Below, in pieces: positions 35,261-44,917 of a stretch of DNA of 64,000 bases (position 1 is its first letter; each line of letters opens with the position of its first letter). The position numbers and the translations under genes were made by a program. A model generated the notes under the pieces. The model ran no database searches, was not told where the DNA came from, and saw nothing but the letters and a program-made list of their open reading frames with translations. Source of the DNA: Falsirhodobacter halotolerans. Lineage in GTDB: Bacteria; Pseudomonadota; Alphaproteobacteria; Rhodobacterales; Rhodobacteraceae. The stretch lies in the NCBI RefSeq assembly GCF_022899245.1, contig NZ_JALJAZ010000001.1, positions 1,209,501 to 1,273,500 on the forward strand. The letters run 5' to 3'.

Positions 35261-35863
35261 ATGCGCGACATTCCTGCGGCCATCGCCGCCGCCCGTGCCG
35301 AACGCGCGGGCATCATCTCACATCACTTAGTCTGGATCGAAGCGCGCGATCGGGCCACCGGCAACAGCGCCACCCTCGGTTTCTGGACCGGCGACGATCA
35401 TCAGGACTTCACCGTTGGCGGCACGGTTCGCACCTATTACGGCGCGGGCGTCATGGCCGGAAAGGCTCTGCCGGAGTTCGTGCAAGAGATCGGGGTTCAG
35501 GTGCGGGAGCATCAGCTGACCTTTTCGGGCATCGCGCCCGAGGTGGAGCTGGCGGTGCGCGGCTATGATGTCCGTCTTGCCCCCTGCGAGATCCATCGCG
35601 CGGAGTTCTCGACCGAGGACGAACGCCTGCTGGCCCCGCCGATCATGGTGGTGGATGGAGAGGTGTCAGGGGTGAACATCACCACCCCGGCGGAGGGCGG
35701 GGATGCGAAAATCGCCCTTTCGATCCTGTCGAACGCGGTGATGCTGACACGGTCTCTGCCACGAAAGCGTTCGGACGAAAGCCTGCGGGCGCGGCGTCCG
35801 AACGATCCCTTCCTGCAATACGCAAAGATCTCTGGCGCGAACGGCGACCCATGGGGGGGATAG
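35261..35863 (+). CDS. Tail protein, DUF2163-like
   Basis: 200 residues: MRDIPAAIAAARAERAGIISHHLVWIEARDRATG and FTVGGTVRTYYGAGVMAGKAL, then a beta-rich body. Fits the DUF2163 tail-hub position (gp13 in the gene transfer agent order). Normally the NlpC/P60-like gene follows directly; here a leftward transporter gene sits between. Confidence 0.72.
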   Translation: MRDIPAAIAAARAERAGIISHHLVWIEARDRATGNSATLGFWTGDDHQDFTVGGTVRTYYGAGVMAGKALPEFVQEIGVQVREHQLTFSGIAPEVELAVRGYDVRLAPCEIHRAEFSTEDERLLAPPIMVVDGEVSGVNITTPAEGGDAKIALSILSNAVMLTRSLPRKRSDESLRARRPNDPFLQYAKISGANGDPWGG

Positions 35864-35893
35864 GGACGCCATTCTAAGTTACGGATCGTTAGA

Positions 35894-37255
35894 TTAGTCG
35901 GAGGACAAGACGTTGTCTTTGAATGCGGGTGGCATTGCCTCGGGTACTTCTGCCTCTTCTAGCGGTTGCGGCGTGCCATTCAGCGCAGCGTTCATCTTCG
36001 CCACATCCAGTTCCCCTTCCCAGCGGGCGACGACCAGCGTGGCCACGGCATTGCCGATGAAGTTTGTCAACGCACGGCATTCCGACATGAAGCGGTCGAT
36101 TCCGAGGATGAGGGCCATGCCCGCGATCGGAACGGTCGGTACGACGGACAGTGTGGCCGCCAAGGTAATGAAGCCTGCGCCCGTGATGCCGGCAGCACCC
36201 TTGGACGACAGCATGGCCACCAGCAGCAGCAGGATCTGCTGACCCCAGGTCAGGTCGGTGTTTGTCGCCTGTGCGATGAACAGAGCGGCCATTGTCATGT
36301 AGATGTTGGTGCCATCCAGATTGAACGAATATCCGGTCGGCACGACCAGACCCACGACCGAGCGCGATGCTCCCGCGCGTTCCATCTTCTGCAGCAGCGA
36401 CGGCAGCGCCGCTTCGGACGACGATGTGCCCAGAACCAGCAGCAATTCTTCCTTGATGTACTTGATCAGCTTCCAGATCGAGAAACCATTATACCGCGCC
36501 ACGGCGCCCAGCACGATGAAGATGAACAGAAGTGCCGTTACATAGAAACAGATGATCAGGAAGGCCAAGTTAGCGACCGACCCGATGCCGTAGCGCCCGA
36601 TGGTGAACGCCATTGCGCCGAAGGCGCCAATGGGGGCAGCCTTCATCAGTATCGCCACCAGCTTGAATACCGGATAGGTGAGCATTTGCAGAAACTCTGT
36701 GACAGGCTTGCCGCGGTCACCCACCATCGCCAGCGAGATGCCGAACAAAACGGCCACGAACAGCACCTGCAGGATGTCACCCTGGGCAAACGCCCCCACC
36801 AGGGTGGACGGAATGATATTCATCAAAAAGCCGGTGATCGTCGTCTCATGCGCGGCGGTCTGATAATTCTGAATGGCAGCGGTATCCAGCGTGGCCGGAT
36901 CGATGTTCATACCGGCACCGGGAGTGACCACGTTCGCAACAATCAGGCCTATGATAAGTGCCAGTGTCGAAAATGTAAGAAAGTAAATCATCGCTTTACC
37001 GGCGACCCGTCCGACTTTTTTCATGTCGGTCATGCCAGCTATGCCGGTCGTGACGGTCAGGAAGATCACAGGCGCAATGATCATCTTCACCAGCTTGATG
37101 AAGGCGTCACCCAGCGGCTTTAGGCTGGCCGCGAATTGGGGGTAGAAATGCCCGAGCAGGATGCCCAGCGTGATTGCCACCAGCACTTGAATGTACAGCT
37201 GCCGGTACCAAGGTTTGGGCGTGGGCGGGGGTCCCGCTGTTTGAGAAAAGTCCAT
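35894..37255 (-). CDS. dctA: C4-dicarboxylate/cation symporter DctA-like, inserted in tail module
   Basis: 453 residues, full length for the DctA/glutamate-cation symporter family. N-terminal [21 protein letters not shown], then [19 protein letters not shown], the serine-rich reentrant loop [13 protein letters not shown] and the [18 protein letters not shown] transport signature are all present. It should import succinate, fumarate or malate with protons or sodium. The ATG at 37255 follows GGAGG by 5 bp. It lies on the strand opposite to the tail operon, between the DUF2163-like and NlpC/P60-like genes, with about 190 bp of its own upstream DNA: metabolic cargo, not phage structure. Confidence 0.93.
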   Translation of the reverse strand: MDFSQTAGPPPTPKPWYRQLYIQVLVAITLGILLGHFYPQFAASLKPLGDAFIKLVKMIIAPVIFLTVTTGIAGMTDMKKVGRVAGKAMIYFLTFSTLALIIGLIVANVVTPGAGMNIDPATLDTAAIQNYQTAAHETTITGFLMNIIPSTLVGAFAQGDILQVLFVAVLFGISLAMVGDRGKPVTEFLQMLTYPVFKLVAILMKAAPIGAFGAMAFTIGRYGIGSVANLAFLIICFYVTALLFIFIVLGAVARYNGFSIWKLIKYIKEELLLVLGTSSSEAALPSLLQKMERAGASRSVVGLVVPTGYSFNLDGTNIYMTMAALFIAQATNTDLTWGQQILLLLVAMLSSKGAAGITGAGFITLAATLSVVPTVPIAGMALILGIDRFMSECRALTNFIGNAVATLVVARWEGELDVAKMNAALNGTPQPLEEAEVPEAMPPAFKDNVLSSD

Positions 37256-37443
37256 ATGTCCTCCAGTGCATACCGGATATGCGGTAGCGACGAGTCTCAT
37301 AGACGGACGTCATATCATCAGCAATAGCCAGACTGGTAGCTTCAGCGCCGATCGGCGGACTAAAGTTTGCGGGCTTTAGGGTCGCGAAACTGATCAATGG
37401 CGCCGTTCCGCCTCATCGTATTCAGCTCTTCATCGATAATATC

Positions 37444-37836
37444 ATGAGGTATCCCATGATCGATCTGCACCGCTATCTGGCGGAGGCGGCGGCGCGTCCG
37501 TTTGCTTATGGCCAGCATGATTGCGCCACCTTCGCCGCCCGCTGGGTCGAACAGCGCACGGGGGAGGATATCTCGGACGGGCTGATCGGGCGATACACCA
37601 CCCTGCGCGGCGGGCTGCGGATCGTGAGGCGGCGGGGGCTGGCCGATCACGTCGCCTTCTTCGCCTCGGTCCTTTCTGTTCGCACCGGACTGCCCCGCAC
37701 AGGCAATCTGGTGGCCGTGGAGGGCAGCGACGGCCCCGCAATGGGCATCTGGGGCGGCGAGGCCGCGCATCATCTGAGCGAGGCGGGACTGGCAGCGCTG
37801 CCCCTGTCGCGCGTCACTCACATCTTCGAGGTATGA
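37444..37836 (+). CDS. NlpC/P60-like tail protein (DUF6950 type)
   Basis: 130 residues. The Cys-containing FAYGQHDCATFAARWVEQRTG and GNLVAVEGSDGPAMGIWGG segments resemble small papain-like NlpC/P60 tail peptidases (gp14 position in the gene transfer agent). The Cys is in HDCATF; a His follows in AAHHLSEAGL. Likely cuts peptidoglycan during DNA entry, or is structural. Confidence 0.75.
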   Translation: MRYPMIDLHRYLAEAAARPFAYGQHDCATFAARWVEQRTGEDISDGLIGRYTTLRGGLRIVRRRGLADHVAFFASVLSVRTGLPRTGNLVAVEGSDGPAMGIWGGEAAHHLSEAGLAALPLSRVTHIFEV

Positions 37837-37837
37837 C

Positions 37838-40800
37838 ATGAGCAAGGTGGCCAAGGTTGTCGGAGCCATCGGTCTGGGCGTTGGACTGGCTTGGGCCACG
37901 GGCGGCCTGTCGGCGGCATGGATGGCGGGAGCCAAGGCCACGCTGACGGGAACGATCGGCGGGCAGCTGCTGACCTCGGTCGCGGCCACGGCCTTGTCAT
38001 CGGCGCTGGCCGGTAAACCGTCTTCGGGCCAATCGGCGGGCATCCGGGCGCAGGATGCGGGACGCGGGGACATCAACCCCGACAGCTTCGTGCTGGGCCG
38101 GTATGCGGTCAAAGGTTCGCATGTCTGCCCGCCCTATTCCCATTCGATCGCGGGCTACAAAACGCCCAATCCGATCATGAATCAAGTGATCCACCTCGGT
38201 GGGCGTCCTGGGCAGAAGCTGGTCGGCATGATGATCGACGGCAAGGCGGTCGAGATCACCGATCAGGTGCATCCCGACTATGGGCGTGAGATCGGCATCG
38301 ATGGCCGGACGGGCTATGCGCGTGTCCGGTTCTATGACGGCACCCAGACCGCCGCCGATCCGATGCTGGTGTCCCGGTATCGCCCGCCCCATGCGCGCCC
38401 GTGGACCACCGACATGGTGGGGACCGGCATCTGCTATGCCGTGATGACCTATGGCTGGTGGCCGGAGGGGTTCCAGGGCTTTCCGCAGGCGACCTTCATT
38501 CTGGACGGCGCGGGGCTTTATGATCCTCGCCGCGACAGCAGCGTGGGCGGCAACGGTCCGCAGCGCTGGTCGCAGCCTGCGACGTGGGAGGGATCGGAAA
38601 ACCCCGCCGTGCAGATCTACAACCTGCTGCGCGGGGTCACCCTGCCGGGGGGCGTGGTCTATGGCGGGCGGGCGCGGGCCGATCAGCTGCCGCTCCCGAA
38701 CTGGATGGCGGCGATGGACGCCTGCGACCGGCCCGTCACGAATGCCGATGGCACGACCGAACCGGCCTGGCGCACGTCCTATGAGGTGATGCTGTCGGAC
38801 GAACCGGCGGGCGTGATCGAGGAGCTGGCCAAGGCGGCCTCCATCCAGCTGACCGAAAGCGGTGGGACATGGCGGATCCGCGTGGGCGGACCGGGTGTGC
38901 CCGTAGCGCATATGACCGATGGCGACATCGTCACGACCGCCAACCAGATGTTCGACATGTTCCCGACGCTGGAGAACACGTTCAATGGCGTCTCCGCCAG
39001 CTTTCCCGATCCCGCTTCGGGGTGGGAGGCGGTGGAAGCGCCGCTCTACATCCGCTCGGACTATGTGGCCGCCGATCGCGGCAAGGAATTGTTTGCCGAC
39101 CTGACGCTGGCCGCTGCGCCTTATGCAATGCAGGTGCAGCGTCTCGCGCGGGCCTATGTCGAGGAGGAACGCCGGTTCCGCCGTCACGTCCTCGTCTTGC
39201 CGCCGGATTATGGCGCGCTGGAGCCGCTGGACGCGATCACCTGGACCAGCGAGCGCAACGGCTACATCGCCAAGGTGTTTGAGGTCGCGGCCACTACGAC
39301 CAATCCGGTCACCCAGCTGGTCAGCGTCACGCTGCGCGAGCGCGACCCCGAGGATTACGACTGGAAGCCGGGGTTTGAACTGCCCTACACGCCGACGCCC
39401 ATCGTCTGGGGGGACGTGCCGCAGATCGAGATGGCGCACTTCGATGTGGAGGGCGCGTTTCTGCCGGATGGTGACGGCAAGCCCCGCCGCCCCGTCCTCG
39501 TTCTGTCATGGGACACCGACGAGTTGGAGCCTCTGTCGTCTGTCCATTGGGAGGTGCGCCTGCAGGGGAGCGCTGAGGTTCTGCGCGATATCGCCATTCC
39601 GATGGCAGGTCAGGCCATCGTGCGCGATGTCCTGCCCGATCAGGTCTATGAGGCGCGCATCCGTCCCGACCTGCGCGGCTATGATCCGCAATGGACGGCG
39701 TGGAAGATGGCCCGGACGCCCAATATCCGCCTTGGTCGGGACGATGTCGCCTATGACGAACTGACCGAGGAGGTGCGCGGCAGTCTGGAGGAACTGCGCG
39801 ATTGGGCCGCCGACAATCTGAACGGCCTGACCTCGCAGGTCCGCGCCGAAGTGGACGCCCGGCTGGCCGCGATTGCGGACCTCGCCGACACCATCACCGC
39901 CGAATCCGATGCGCGGGCGGAGGGGGCCAGAACGGAGGCCGCGCGCTTCCGGTCGATCCTCGATCAGATGGAAGGGCTCAAGACCTATGTCGCGGCCCTG
40001 TCCTACGAGTCCTACGCCCAGATCAACGAGACCCGGCGGGTGCTGGCCGCGATCGACGTGGGCGGCGTGGCGGGGTTCGAGGAACGGATCACCGCCGCCG
40101 CCTCGGCGGTGGGCGCGCTGGCCGAACGGGTGGTGACCCTGACGGCGGAGAATGACCGGCTGTCGTCGCAGATCCTCGCGGTCGATACCGCGCGGGTGGA
40201 TGGCGAGGAGGCGCTGGCCCGGCAGATCAGCGGCCTCTCGGTCGGCACGGTCACGCAGTTCGACACCGCCGTGACGTGGTATTTCGACCGTGAGGCCGAA
40301 GGCTGGAGTGGCGGGGCCGTGGTAGTGCCGGGCTATCTCCGCCCGGCGACCCTGCTGGTCTCTCCTGACGGGCTGGCCGTCGATGTGGCCCGTTACGAAC
40401 AGGTGCGGATGCGCCTGCGGCGGTCGGGCACGCCCGCTTGGAGCGAGAGCCGGATCGAATGGCGCGAGGTCGGGCAGGATTGGGACGGGGCGCGTCAGGC
40501 GGCGATCCCCGAACCGGTCTGGGGTGAGGGCAATGCGGGTCTCGTGACCCTCACCCTCCAGTCGTCGGCCTTGGTCGATCAGCTGCGCCTCGTGCTGCCC
40601 ACGGGCGGTGCGGGATATGTGGAGATCGACTGGATCGGGATCGGGCGTCCCGCGCCGGGGGCGTCATCCGCCGATCTGATCAGCGAGCGCCGCGCCCGCA
40701 TCACGGCAGATGAGGCGCTGGCCTCCGATCTGACCGGGGTGGAAGCCCGCCTGACCGATACCGATGGGCGCCTGACCGGCACCGTGCAGGTGGTGGAGGG

Positions 40801-42292
40801 CATCGAGAGCCGGGTGCGGGAAACCGAGACCGGCCTTCTGGCCCAAGGTCAGGCGCTGGAGACGATGCAGGTCGATCTGGGCGGCAAGGCCTCGGTCGAA
40901 CTGGTCGACCAACGCATTGGCGAGATCGAGGCCACCGGCGCTGTGGGCATCTCGGCCCTGGCAGGGCAGATGGCACTGATCCGCAACGAACAGGTGCCGT
41001 TGGCCCTCGACGTGGTGGATGCGGCCTACGCCGCCTACCTGCGCGATATGGACGGTCGCAAGATCGTCGCGGAAACGTTGCAGGAAGCGAACACCCGGAT
41101 CGACCAGACGGCGGAGCGGCTGGCGGTCACGGCGGAGCAGCTGCGGCAGGTTCGGACCGAACTGCCGGGACTGGCCACGGGCCGGGCGCTGGATGTGCTG
41201 CGCAGCACCGTGTCGATGCAGGGCGATACGCTGGCCGTGCAGAATACGGCCCTCACCCGTCTGACCGCCGATCTGGCGGGCAAGGCGGGGGCGGAGGCGC
41301 TGGACAGCCTGACGCTGGACGTGCGGCGGCAGGGTCAGGACGTGTCGGCGCAAGGCGATCAGTTGGCGCGGCTACGGCTGGATGTGGACGGAAAGGCCAC
41401 CCAGACCTCAATGACCGCGCTGACGGGGCGGGTCGATGCCACCGAACGCGGCATCGAGGCGCAGGGCAGCGCGCTGACAGACGTGCTGTCAGAGCTTGGC
41501 GAAAAGGCCTCGTCCCGCGCGGTCAATGATCTGGCCACGCGGGTGCGGGACACCGAAGGCGATATCCGGGCGCAGGGCGACAGCCTGACGCGGCTGGATA
41601 CTCGGGTCGGCAATGTCTGGGCCGAAGGTCTCTTGCGGATCACCACCGAGGCGGGGATCGGCGGCGCAACCTCGCGCATCGCGCTTGCAGCGGCGGCGGG
41701 CGCGAACAGCGCCACCCCCAGCCGCGCGGGGATCTACCTGCAAGCGGCGTCCGGTGGGCGCAGCGAGGCGTTGGTGGATGCCGACCTCTTTGGGGTGGTG
41801 TCGGGCGACACGTCGCAACGGCCCTTCATCGTTGCGGGGGGCCGCGTCTACATGGATGCCGCCTTCGTGCGGGATCTGTCGATCGGCACCGCCAAGATCG
41901 GTGACAACGCCATCACCATTCCGGTCAGCCAGTATCTGACCGGCTCGATCATCGGCGGTGGCGGGGAATGGCGTGAGGCGAACAGCGTCATCGTCACGCT
42001 GCCCGCGCGGGCGGATATGTCGGTGATCTGGACCGGCCAGCACTTCTATCAGAACGGCTTCGCCTCGCCCGGCCTCGGGGTCCGCATCCGGGTCAACGGC
42101 GACATCCGGTCGGTCCGCATCACCGGCAATCAGGGCGACGTGGGCAACCGGCAGGACTTCATGGTCTTCGCCGCCAGCTTCACCCTGCCCGCCGGTCGCC
42201 ACGCCATCGCGGTGGAGTGGTTCGGGGGGCAGGCCGGACCGGACCTGCATCTCGCCCATCGGGCGCTCATCTGCATATCGAGCATGAAATGA
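37838..42292 (+). CDS. Tail tip / host specificity protein (J-like)
   Basis: 1484 residues, the largest gene. N-terminal hydrophobic part (SKVAKVVGAIGLGVGLAWATGG), then a central hub region like gp15/TipJ (residues about 60-560: GRYAVKGSHVCPPYSHSI, YGWWPEGFQGFPQATFILDG), fibronectin-like strands and a long coiled coil with repeated LxxLxxxVxG patterns (about 640-1280), ending in a beta-rich tip. It is expected to contact the cell surface receptor. Confidence 0.9.
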   Translation: MSKVAKVVGAIGLGVGLAWATGGLSAAWMAGAKATLTGTIGGQLLTSVAATALSSALAGKPSSGQSAGIRAQDAGRGDINPDSFVLGRYAVKGSHVCPPYSHSIAGYKTPNPIMNQVIHLGGRPGQKLVGMMIDGKAVEITDQVHPDYGREIGIDGRTGYARVRFYDGTQTAADPMLVSRYRPPHARPWTTDMVGTGICYAVMTYGWWPEGFQGFPQATFILDGAGLYDPRRDSSVGGNGPQRWSQPATWEGSENPAVQIYNLLRGVTLPGGVVYGGRARADQLPLPNWMAAMDACDRPVTNADGTTEPAWRTSYEVMLSDEPAGVIEELAKAASIQLTESGGTWRIRVGGPGVPVAHMTDGDIVTTANQMFDMFPTLENTFNGVSASFPDPASGWEAVEAPLYIRSDYVAADRGKELFADLTLAAAPYAMQVQRLARAYVEEERRFRRHVLVLPPDYGALEPLDAITWTSERNGYIAKVFEVAATTTNPVTQLVSVTLRERDPEDYDWKPGFELPYTPTPIVWGDVPQIEMAHFDVEGAFLPDGDGKPRRPVLVLSWDTDELEPLSSVHWEVRLQGSAEVLRDIAIPMAGQAIVRDVLPDQVYEARIRPDLRGYDPQWTAWKMARTPNIRLGRDDVAYDELTEEVRGSLEELRDWAADNLNGLTSQVRAEVDARLAAIADLADTITAESDARAEGARTEAARFRSILDQMEGLKTYVAALSYESYAQINETRRVLAAIDVGGVAGFEERITAAASAVGALAERVVTLTAENDRLSSQILAVDTARVDGEEALARQISGLSVGTVTQFDTAVTWYFDREAEGWSGGAVVVPGYLRPATLLVSPDGLAVDVARYEQVRMRLRRSGTPAWSESRIEWREVGQDWDGARQAAIPEPVWGEGNAGLVTLTLQSSALVDQLRLVLPTGGAGYVEIDWIGIGRPAPGASSADLISERRARITADEALASDLTGVEARLTDTDGRLTGTVQVVEGIESRVRETETGLLAQGQALETMQVDLGGKASVELVDQRIGEIEATGAVGISALAGQMALIRNEQVPLALDVVDAAYAAYLRDMDGRKIVAETLQEANTRIDQTAERLAVTAEQLRQVRTELPGLATGRALDVLRSTVSMQGDTLAVQNTALTRLTADLAGKAGAEALDSLTLDVRRQGQDVSAQGDQLARLRLDVDGKATQTSMTALTGRVDATERGIEAQGSALTDVLSELGEKASSRAVNDLATRVRDTEGDIRAQGDSLTRLDTRVGNVWAEGLLRITTEAGIGGATSRIALAAAAGANSATPSRAGIYLQAASGGRSEALVDADLFGVVSGDTSQRPFIVAGGRVYMDAAFVRDLSIGTAKIGDNAITIPVSQYLTGSIIGGGGEWREANSVIVTLPARADMSVIWTGQHFYQNGFASPGLGVRIRVNGDIRSVRITGNQGDVGNRQDFMVFAASFTLPAGRHAIAVEWFGGQAGPDLHLAHRALICISSMK

Positions 42293-42867
42293 TCCAATAC
42301 CTGATCGTTGATCCTGCCTCCGGGGCCATACTCGGCTCCGGGGCCGCCCACACATGGGAGGATGCTACGGCCTCCACCGGCAGCCTTGGCATCTGCGTCG
42401 ATCTCGCCTCGCTGCCCTTCGAGCCGGCCCCCGACCGGCACCGCGTGGTGGAGGGGCAGATTGTCGATGCCCCACCGCCCGATCCGGGGCCTGCGCTTGC
42501 GGCGGCGCAATCTGTGGGCCGCGCCTCGGTCGCCCGTGCGGCGGAGGCGGCGCGCACGGCTCTCATGCCCATGCGGGATCTGCTGCGCGAACGGGACGCC
42601 GTGTCCTGGCTCGCCGCTGCGGATCCCGACTTGGCGGATTATCCGCTGATTGCCGCCGAGATCGGGGTGACCGCCAGCACCGGGTCACAGGTGGCGCAGG
42701 TCATCCTGCACGACCTCGCCGCCCGCGCCCCGCGTCTCGCCCGTCTGGAGGGGCTGATGCAGGAAGCGGATGTCGCTATCGCCGCGGCGGATGATCCCGC
42801 CGCCGTGCCCCCCATCGTCGCGGCCAGCGCAGCCGCGATCACTCAACTGACCGAGGATGTCCCATGA
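42289..42867 (+). CDS. Tail fibre-associated protein
   Basis: 192 residues from ATG 42289 (ATGA overlap with the tip gene). N-terminal MIQYLIVDPASGAILGSG beta-hairpin, then a proline/alanine-rich linker, and a helical C-terminal half. Similar short proteins follow tip genes in Rhodobacteraceae phages, possibly as fibre chaperones. No motif more specific than that. Confidence 0.6.
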   Translation: MIQYLIVDPASGAILGSGAAHTWEDATASTGSLGICVDLASLPFEPAPDRHRVVEGQIVDAPPPDPGPALAAAQSVGRASVARAAEAARTALMPMRDLLRERDAVSWLAAADPDLADYPLIAAEIGVTASTGSQVAQVILHDLAARAPRLARLEGLMQEADVAIAAADDPAAVPPIVAASAAAITQLTEDVP

Positions 42868-44015
42868 GTCTCGTCGCCTATTCGACCGGCACCGTCACTG
42901 TCGGGGCCAATGCCACCACCGTCACCGGCGCGAGCACCGCCTGGGTGTCCGCCGGGGTGCGGGCCGGGGACATGCTGTGGATCGCGGGCCTGACGGTCCG
43001 CATTCAGGACGTCGTCAGCAACACCTCCCTCAAGCTTGCCTTCCCGTGGCCCGGTGCGGCGCAGGGCGGAGCCAATTATGAGATCGCCTTCACCCCCGAA
43101 GGGCAGCGCGTGGTCGCTAACGCGCTGGCCGTGTTGGAGGCCGTGCGCAACGGCAACGTCTCGGCCCTGTCGAGCCTTGCGGGGGCCGCAAACCGCCTGC
43201 CGTATTTTACAGGCGCGGGGGTGATGTCCACCACCGCCCTGACCCCGGCGGCGCGGACGCTGCTGGACGATGAAGACGTGGCCTCGATGCGCAAGACGCT
43301 GGGGCTGGAGGTGCAGACCACGCAGACCGACACCACGGCGGGCCGTCTTATGACGGTGGGCGCGTTCGGAATCGGCGGCGAGCATAACTTTTCCGGCGAT
43401 CTAAACTCCGTGCCGATGGGGGGGTTCGGCAATTCGGGGCTTGGCAGTCCTCCCGCCAACGCCCCGGAGGCGGGAAATGCCCGGTGGGCGGGGTTCACCT
43501 TCGGATCGGGCAATTCCAAGCTGCAGGTCATTGCCCGAACCGACTCGGGATCCGGCGCTTTGTATCGGCGGCATGCGACGGTCGGAAACCTCTCCCCGAT
43601 ATGGAATATGATCTACGATCAGAACTCGATCCTGGGCGGGGTCAGTCAGGCAAGCGGCAAGCCCACGGGCGGACTGATCGAACGTGGGTCGAATGCGAAT
43701 GGCGATTATGCCCGCCTTGCTGATGGCACACAGATCTGCTGGAAATATCGGGCCGTCAACACGACCGAGACCGCAGGTCGAACCGGCGGAACTGTGAGCT
43801 GGGAATACCCTGCCTCGTTCATTTCTGGGCCAGCAACATTTTACTCTATCGAGGTGCCGGGGTCAGAGCAGAACATGGTTGACCGCGCTCTCGCGGGGGG
43901 CATTCCGGTTCTGATGCGGTCGCTGAATGCGCGCTGCATAATTGCTTTCGGCAACCCTGCCTCGACCCCCTCCAGCATAAGGGTGGACGCCATGGCCATT
44001 GGAAGGTGGTTCTGA
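42864..44015 (+). CDS. Tail fibre protein
   Basis: 383 residues. N-terminal SLVAYSTGTVTVGANATTVTGASTAWVSAGVRAGDMLWI is a well-known phage-fibre adaptor pattern; the rest is beta-rich and glycine/asparagine-rich with ADGTQICWKYRAVN near the C-terminus, a fibre-tip motif. Codon use in the last third is more AT-rich than in the first, which may reflect a mosaic exchange at the receptor-binding end. Confidence 0.75.
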   Translation: MSLVAYSTGTVTVGANATTVTGASTAWVSAGVRAGDMLWIAGLTVRIQDVVSNTSLKLAFPWPGAAQGGANYEIAFTPEGQRVVANALAVLEAVRNGNVSALSSLAGAANRLPYFTGAGVMSTTALTPAARTLLDDEDVASMRKTLGLEVQTTQTDTTAGRLMTVGAFGIGGEHNFSGDLNSVPMGGFGNSGLGSPPANAPEAGNARWAGFTFGSGNSKLQVIARTDSGSGALYRRHATVGNLSPIWNMIYDQNSILGGVSQASGKPTGGLIERGSNANGDYARLADGTQICWKYRAVNTTETAGRTGGTVSWEYPASFISGPATFYSIEVPGSEQNMVDRALAGGIPVLMRSLNARCIIAFGNPASTPSSIRVDAMAIGRWF

Positions 44016-44323
44016 TGCACATTTCCTTTTCCCCGGTGCGCCGCGACGAACAGCTGACCGCCTCGATCGAGGGCGACATCCTGACCCTGAACGGCCAGCG
44101 CCTCGATCTGTCCGGTGTGGCGGATGGGCAGACCCTCCCGCGATCCGAGATTGACAGCGACTGGATCGGCGGGCCGGTTACACGGGTGGATGGCATGTTG
44201 CGCATCACCCTGATCCTGCCGCATGGGGCCGATGCCCCGGAGGAGACGCTGTTTCCAAAGCCAGTGGTGGTCACGGAGGATGGCCCCATCCCGCTGCCGC
44301 CTTACGACATCACCCCGACCTGA
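44015..44323 (+). CDS. Small tail protein
   Basis: 102 residues starting MHISFSPVRRDEQLTASIEGD; beta-strand pattern, ending with a proline-rich tail. ATG shares a base with the fibre stop (TGATG). Common next to phage fibre genes; function unknown. A strong terminator follows at once. Confidence 0.65.
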   Translation: MHISFSPVRRDEQLTASIEGDILTLNGQRLDLSGVADGQTLPRSEIDSDWIGGPVTRVDGMLRITLILPHGADAPEETLFPKPVVVTEDGPIPLPPYDITPT

Positions 44324-44324
44324 C

Positions 44325-44347
44325 GCCCGCCCCTTGGCGGGCTTTTT
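44325..44347 (+). terminator. Intrinsic terminator within the fibre module
   Basis: GCCCGCC (44325-44331), loop CCTT, GGCGGGC (44336-44342), then TTTTT. The T-run runs into CATATCTGGAG, the ribosome binding site of the next gene, so the hairpin and the gene start form one unit. Confidence 0.75.
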
Positions 44348-44366
44348 CATATCTGGAGCCTATCCC

Positions 44367-44744
44367 ATGCCCGACCTGTCTCTTGAGGCCCGCAACGCGC
44401 TGGCCGACACCCTGCGCACCCGCCTCTATGGCGGGGTGACTGTGTTCCGCGATGCGGGCGGGGTCGATCTCTTCACCCTGCCGAACCTCGCCTTCGATCC
44501 GGCAGCGGGCGGGGTGATCTCGGCCACGGGCCTGCCCGCCGATGCCCCCGTGATCGCCACCGGCATCGCCTCCAGCTATGAGCTGCGCGACAGCACGGGG
44601 GCGTGGGTGCTGCGCGGCCCGGTCAGCGGGCCGAATGGCGGGGGTGAGGCGATCATGCCCAATCCCACCGTCACCAATGGCGAAGAAGCGCGGGTGACCT
44701 CGATCACCCTGACCGTGCCCGCCTCGAACGTCGTGGTGGGCTGA
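44367..44744 (+). CDS. Small tail protein
   Basis: 125 residues from ATG 44367 with GGAG upstream: SLEARNALADTLRTRLYGGVTVFRDAGGVDLF, a pattern like short fibre- or baseplate-associated subunits. Continues into the next gene by TGATG. Confidence 0.6.
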   Translation: MPDLSLEARNALADTLRTRLYGGVTVFRDAGGVDLFTLPNLAFDPAAGGVISATGLPADAPVIATGIASSYELRDSTGAWVLRGPVSGPNGGGEAIMPNPTVTNGEEARVTSITLTVPASNVVVG

Positions 44745-44917
44745 TGCAGCTGGCCCGGATCCGCGACGGGATCGTGGTCAACGTGATCGAGGCGGACGCG
44801 GCCACGCCCGACTGGCCGGATCACGTCCCCCTGACCGGGGGCGCGTGGATCGGCTGGCTCTATCGCGACGGCGCGTTCGTCGATCCCAATCCGCCGGTGG
44901 AGGATGCCGATGTTTGA
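44744..44917 (+). CDS. Small tail protein (57 residues)
   Basis: Start at TGATG with the previous stop; the product MQLARIRDGIVVNVIEADAA...TGGAWIGWLYRDG...DPNPP contains the short VNVIEAD and GAWIGW-Y motifs found in phage tail proteins that end in a proline-rich hook. Its 3' end overlaps the glycine-rich gene by 14 bp. Confidence 0.65.
   Translation: MQLARIRDGIVVNVIEADAATPDWPDHVPLTGGAWIGWLYRDGAFVDPNPPVEDADV

Noticed and set aside
37997-39439. 480-codon minus-strand frame opposite the tail tip gene
   Set aside because: Antisense shadow; composition rich in R, H and D and no start signal.
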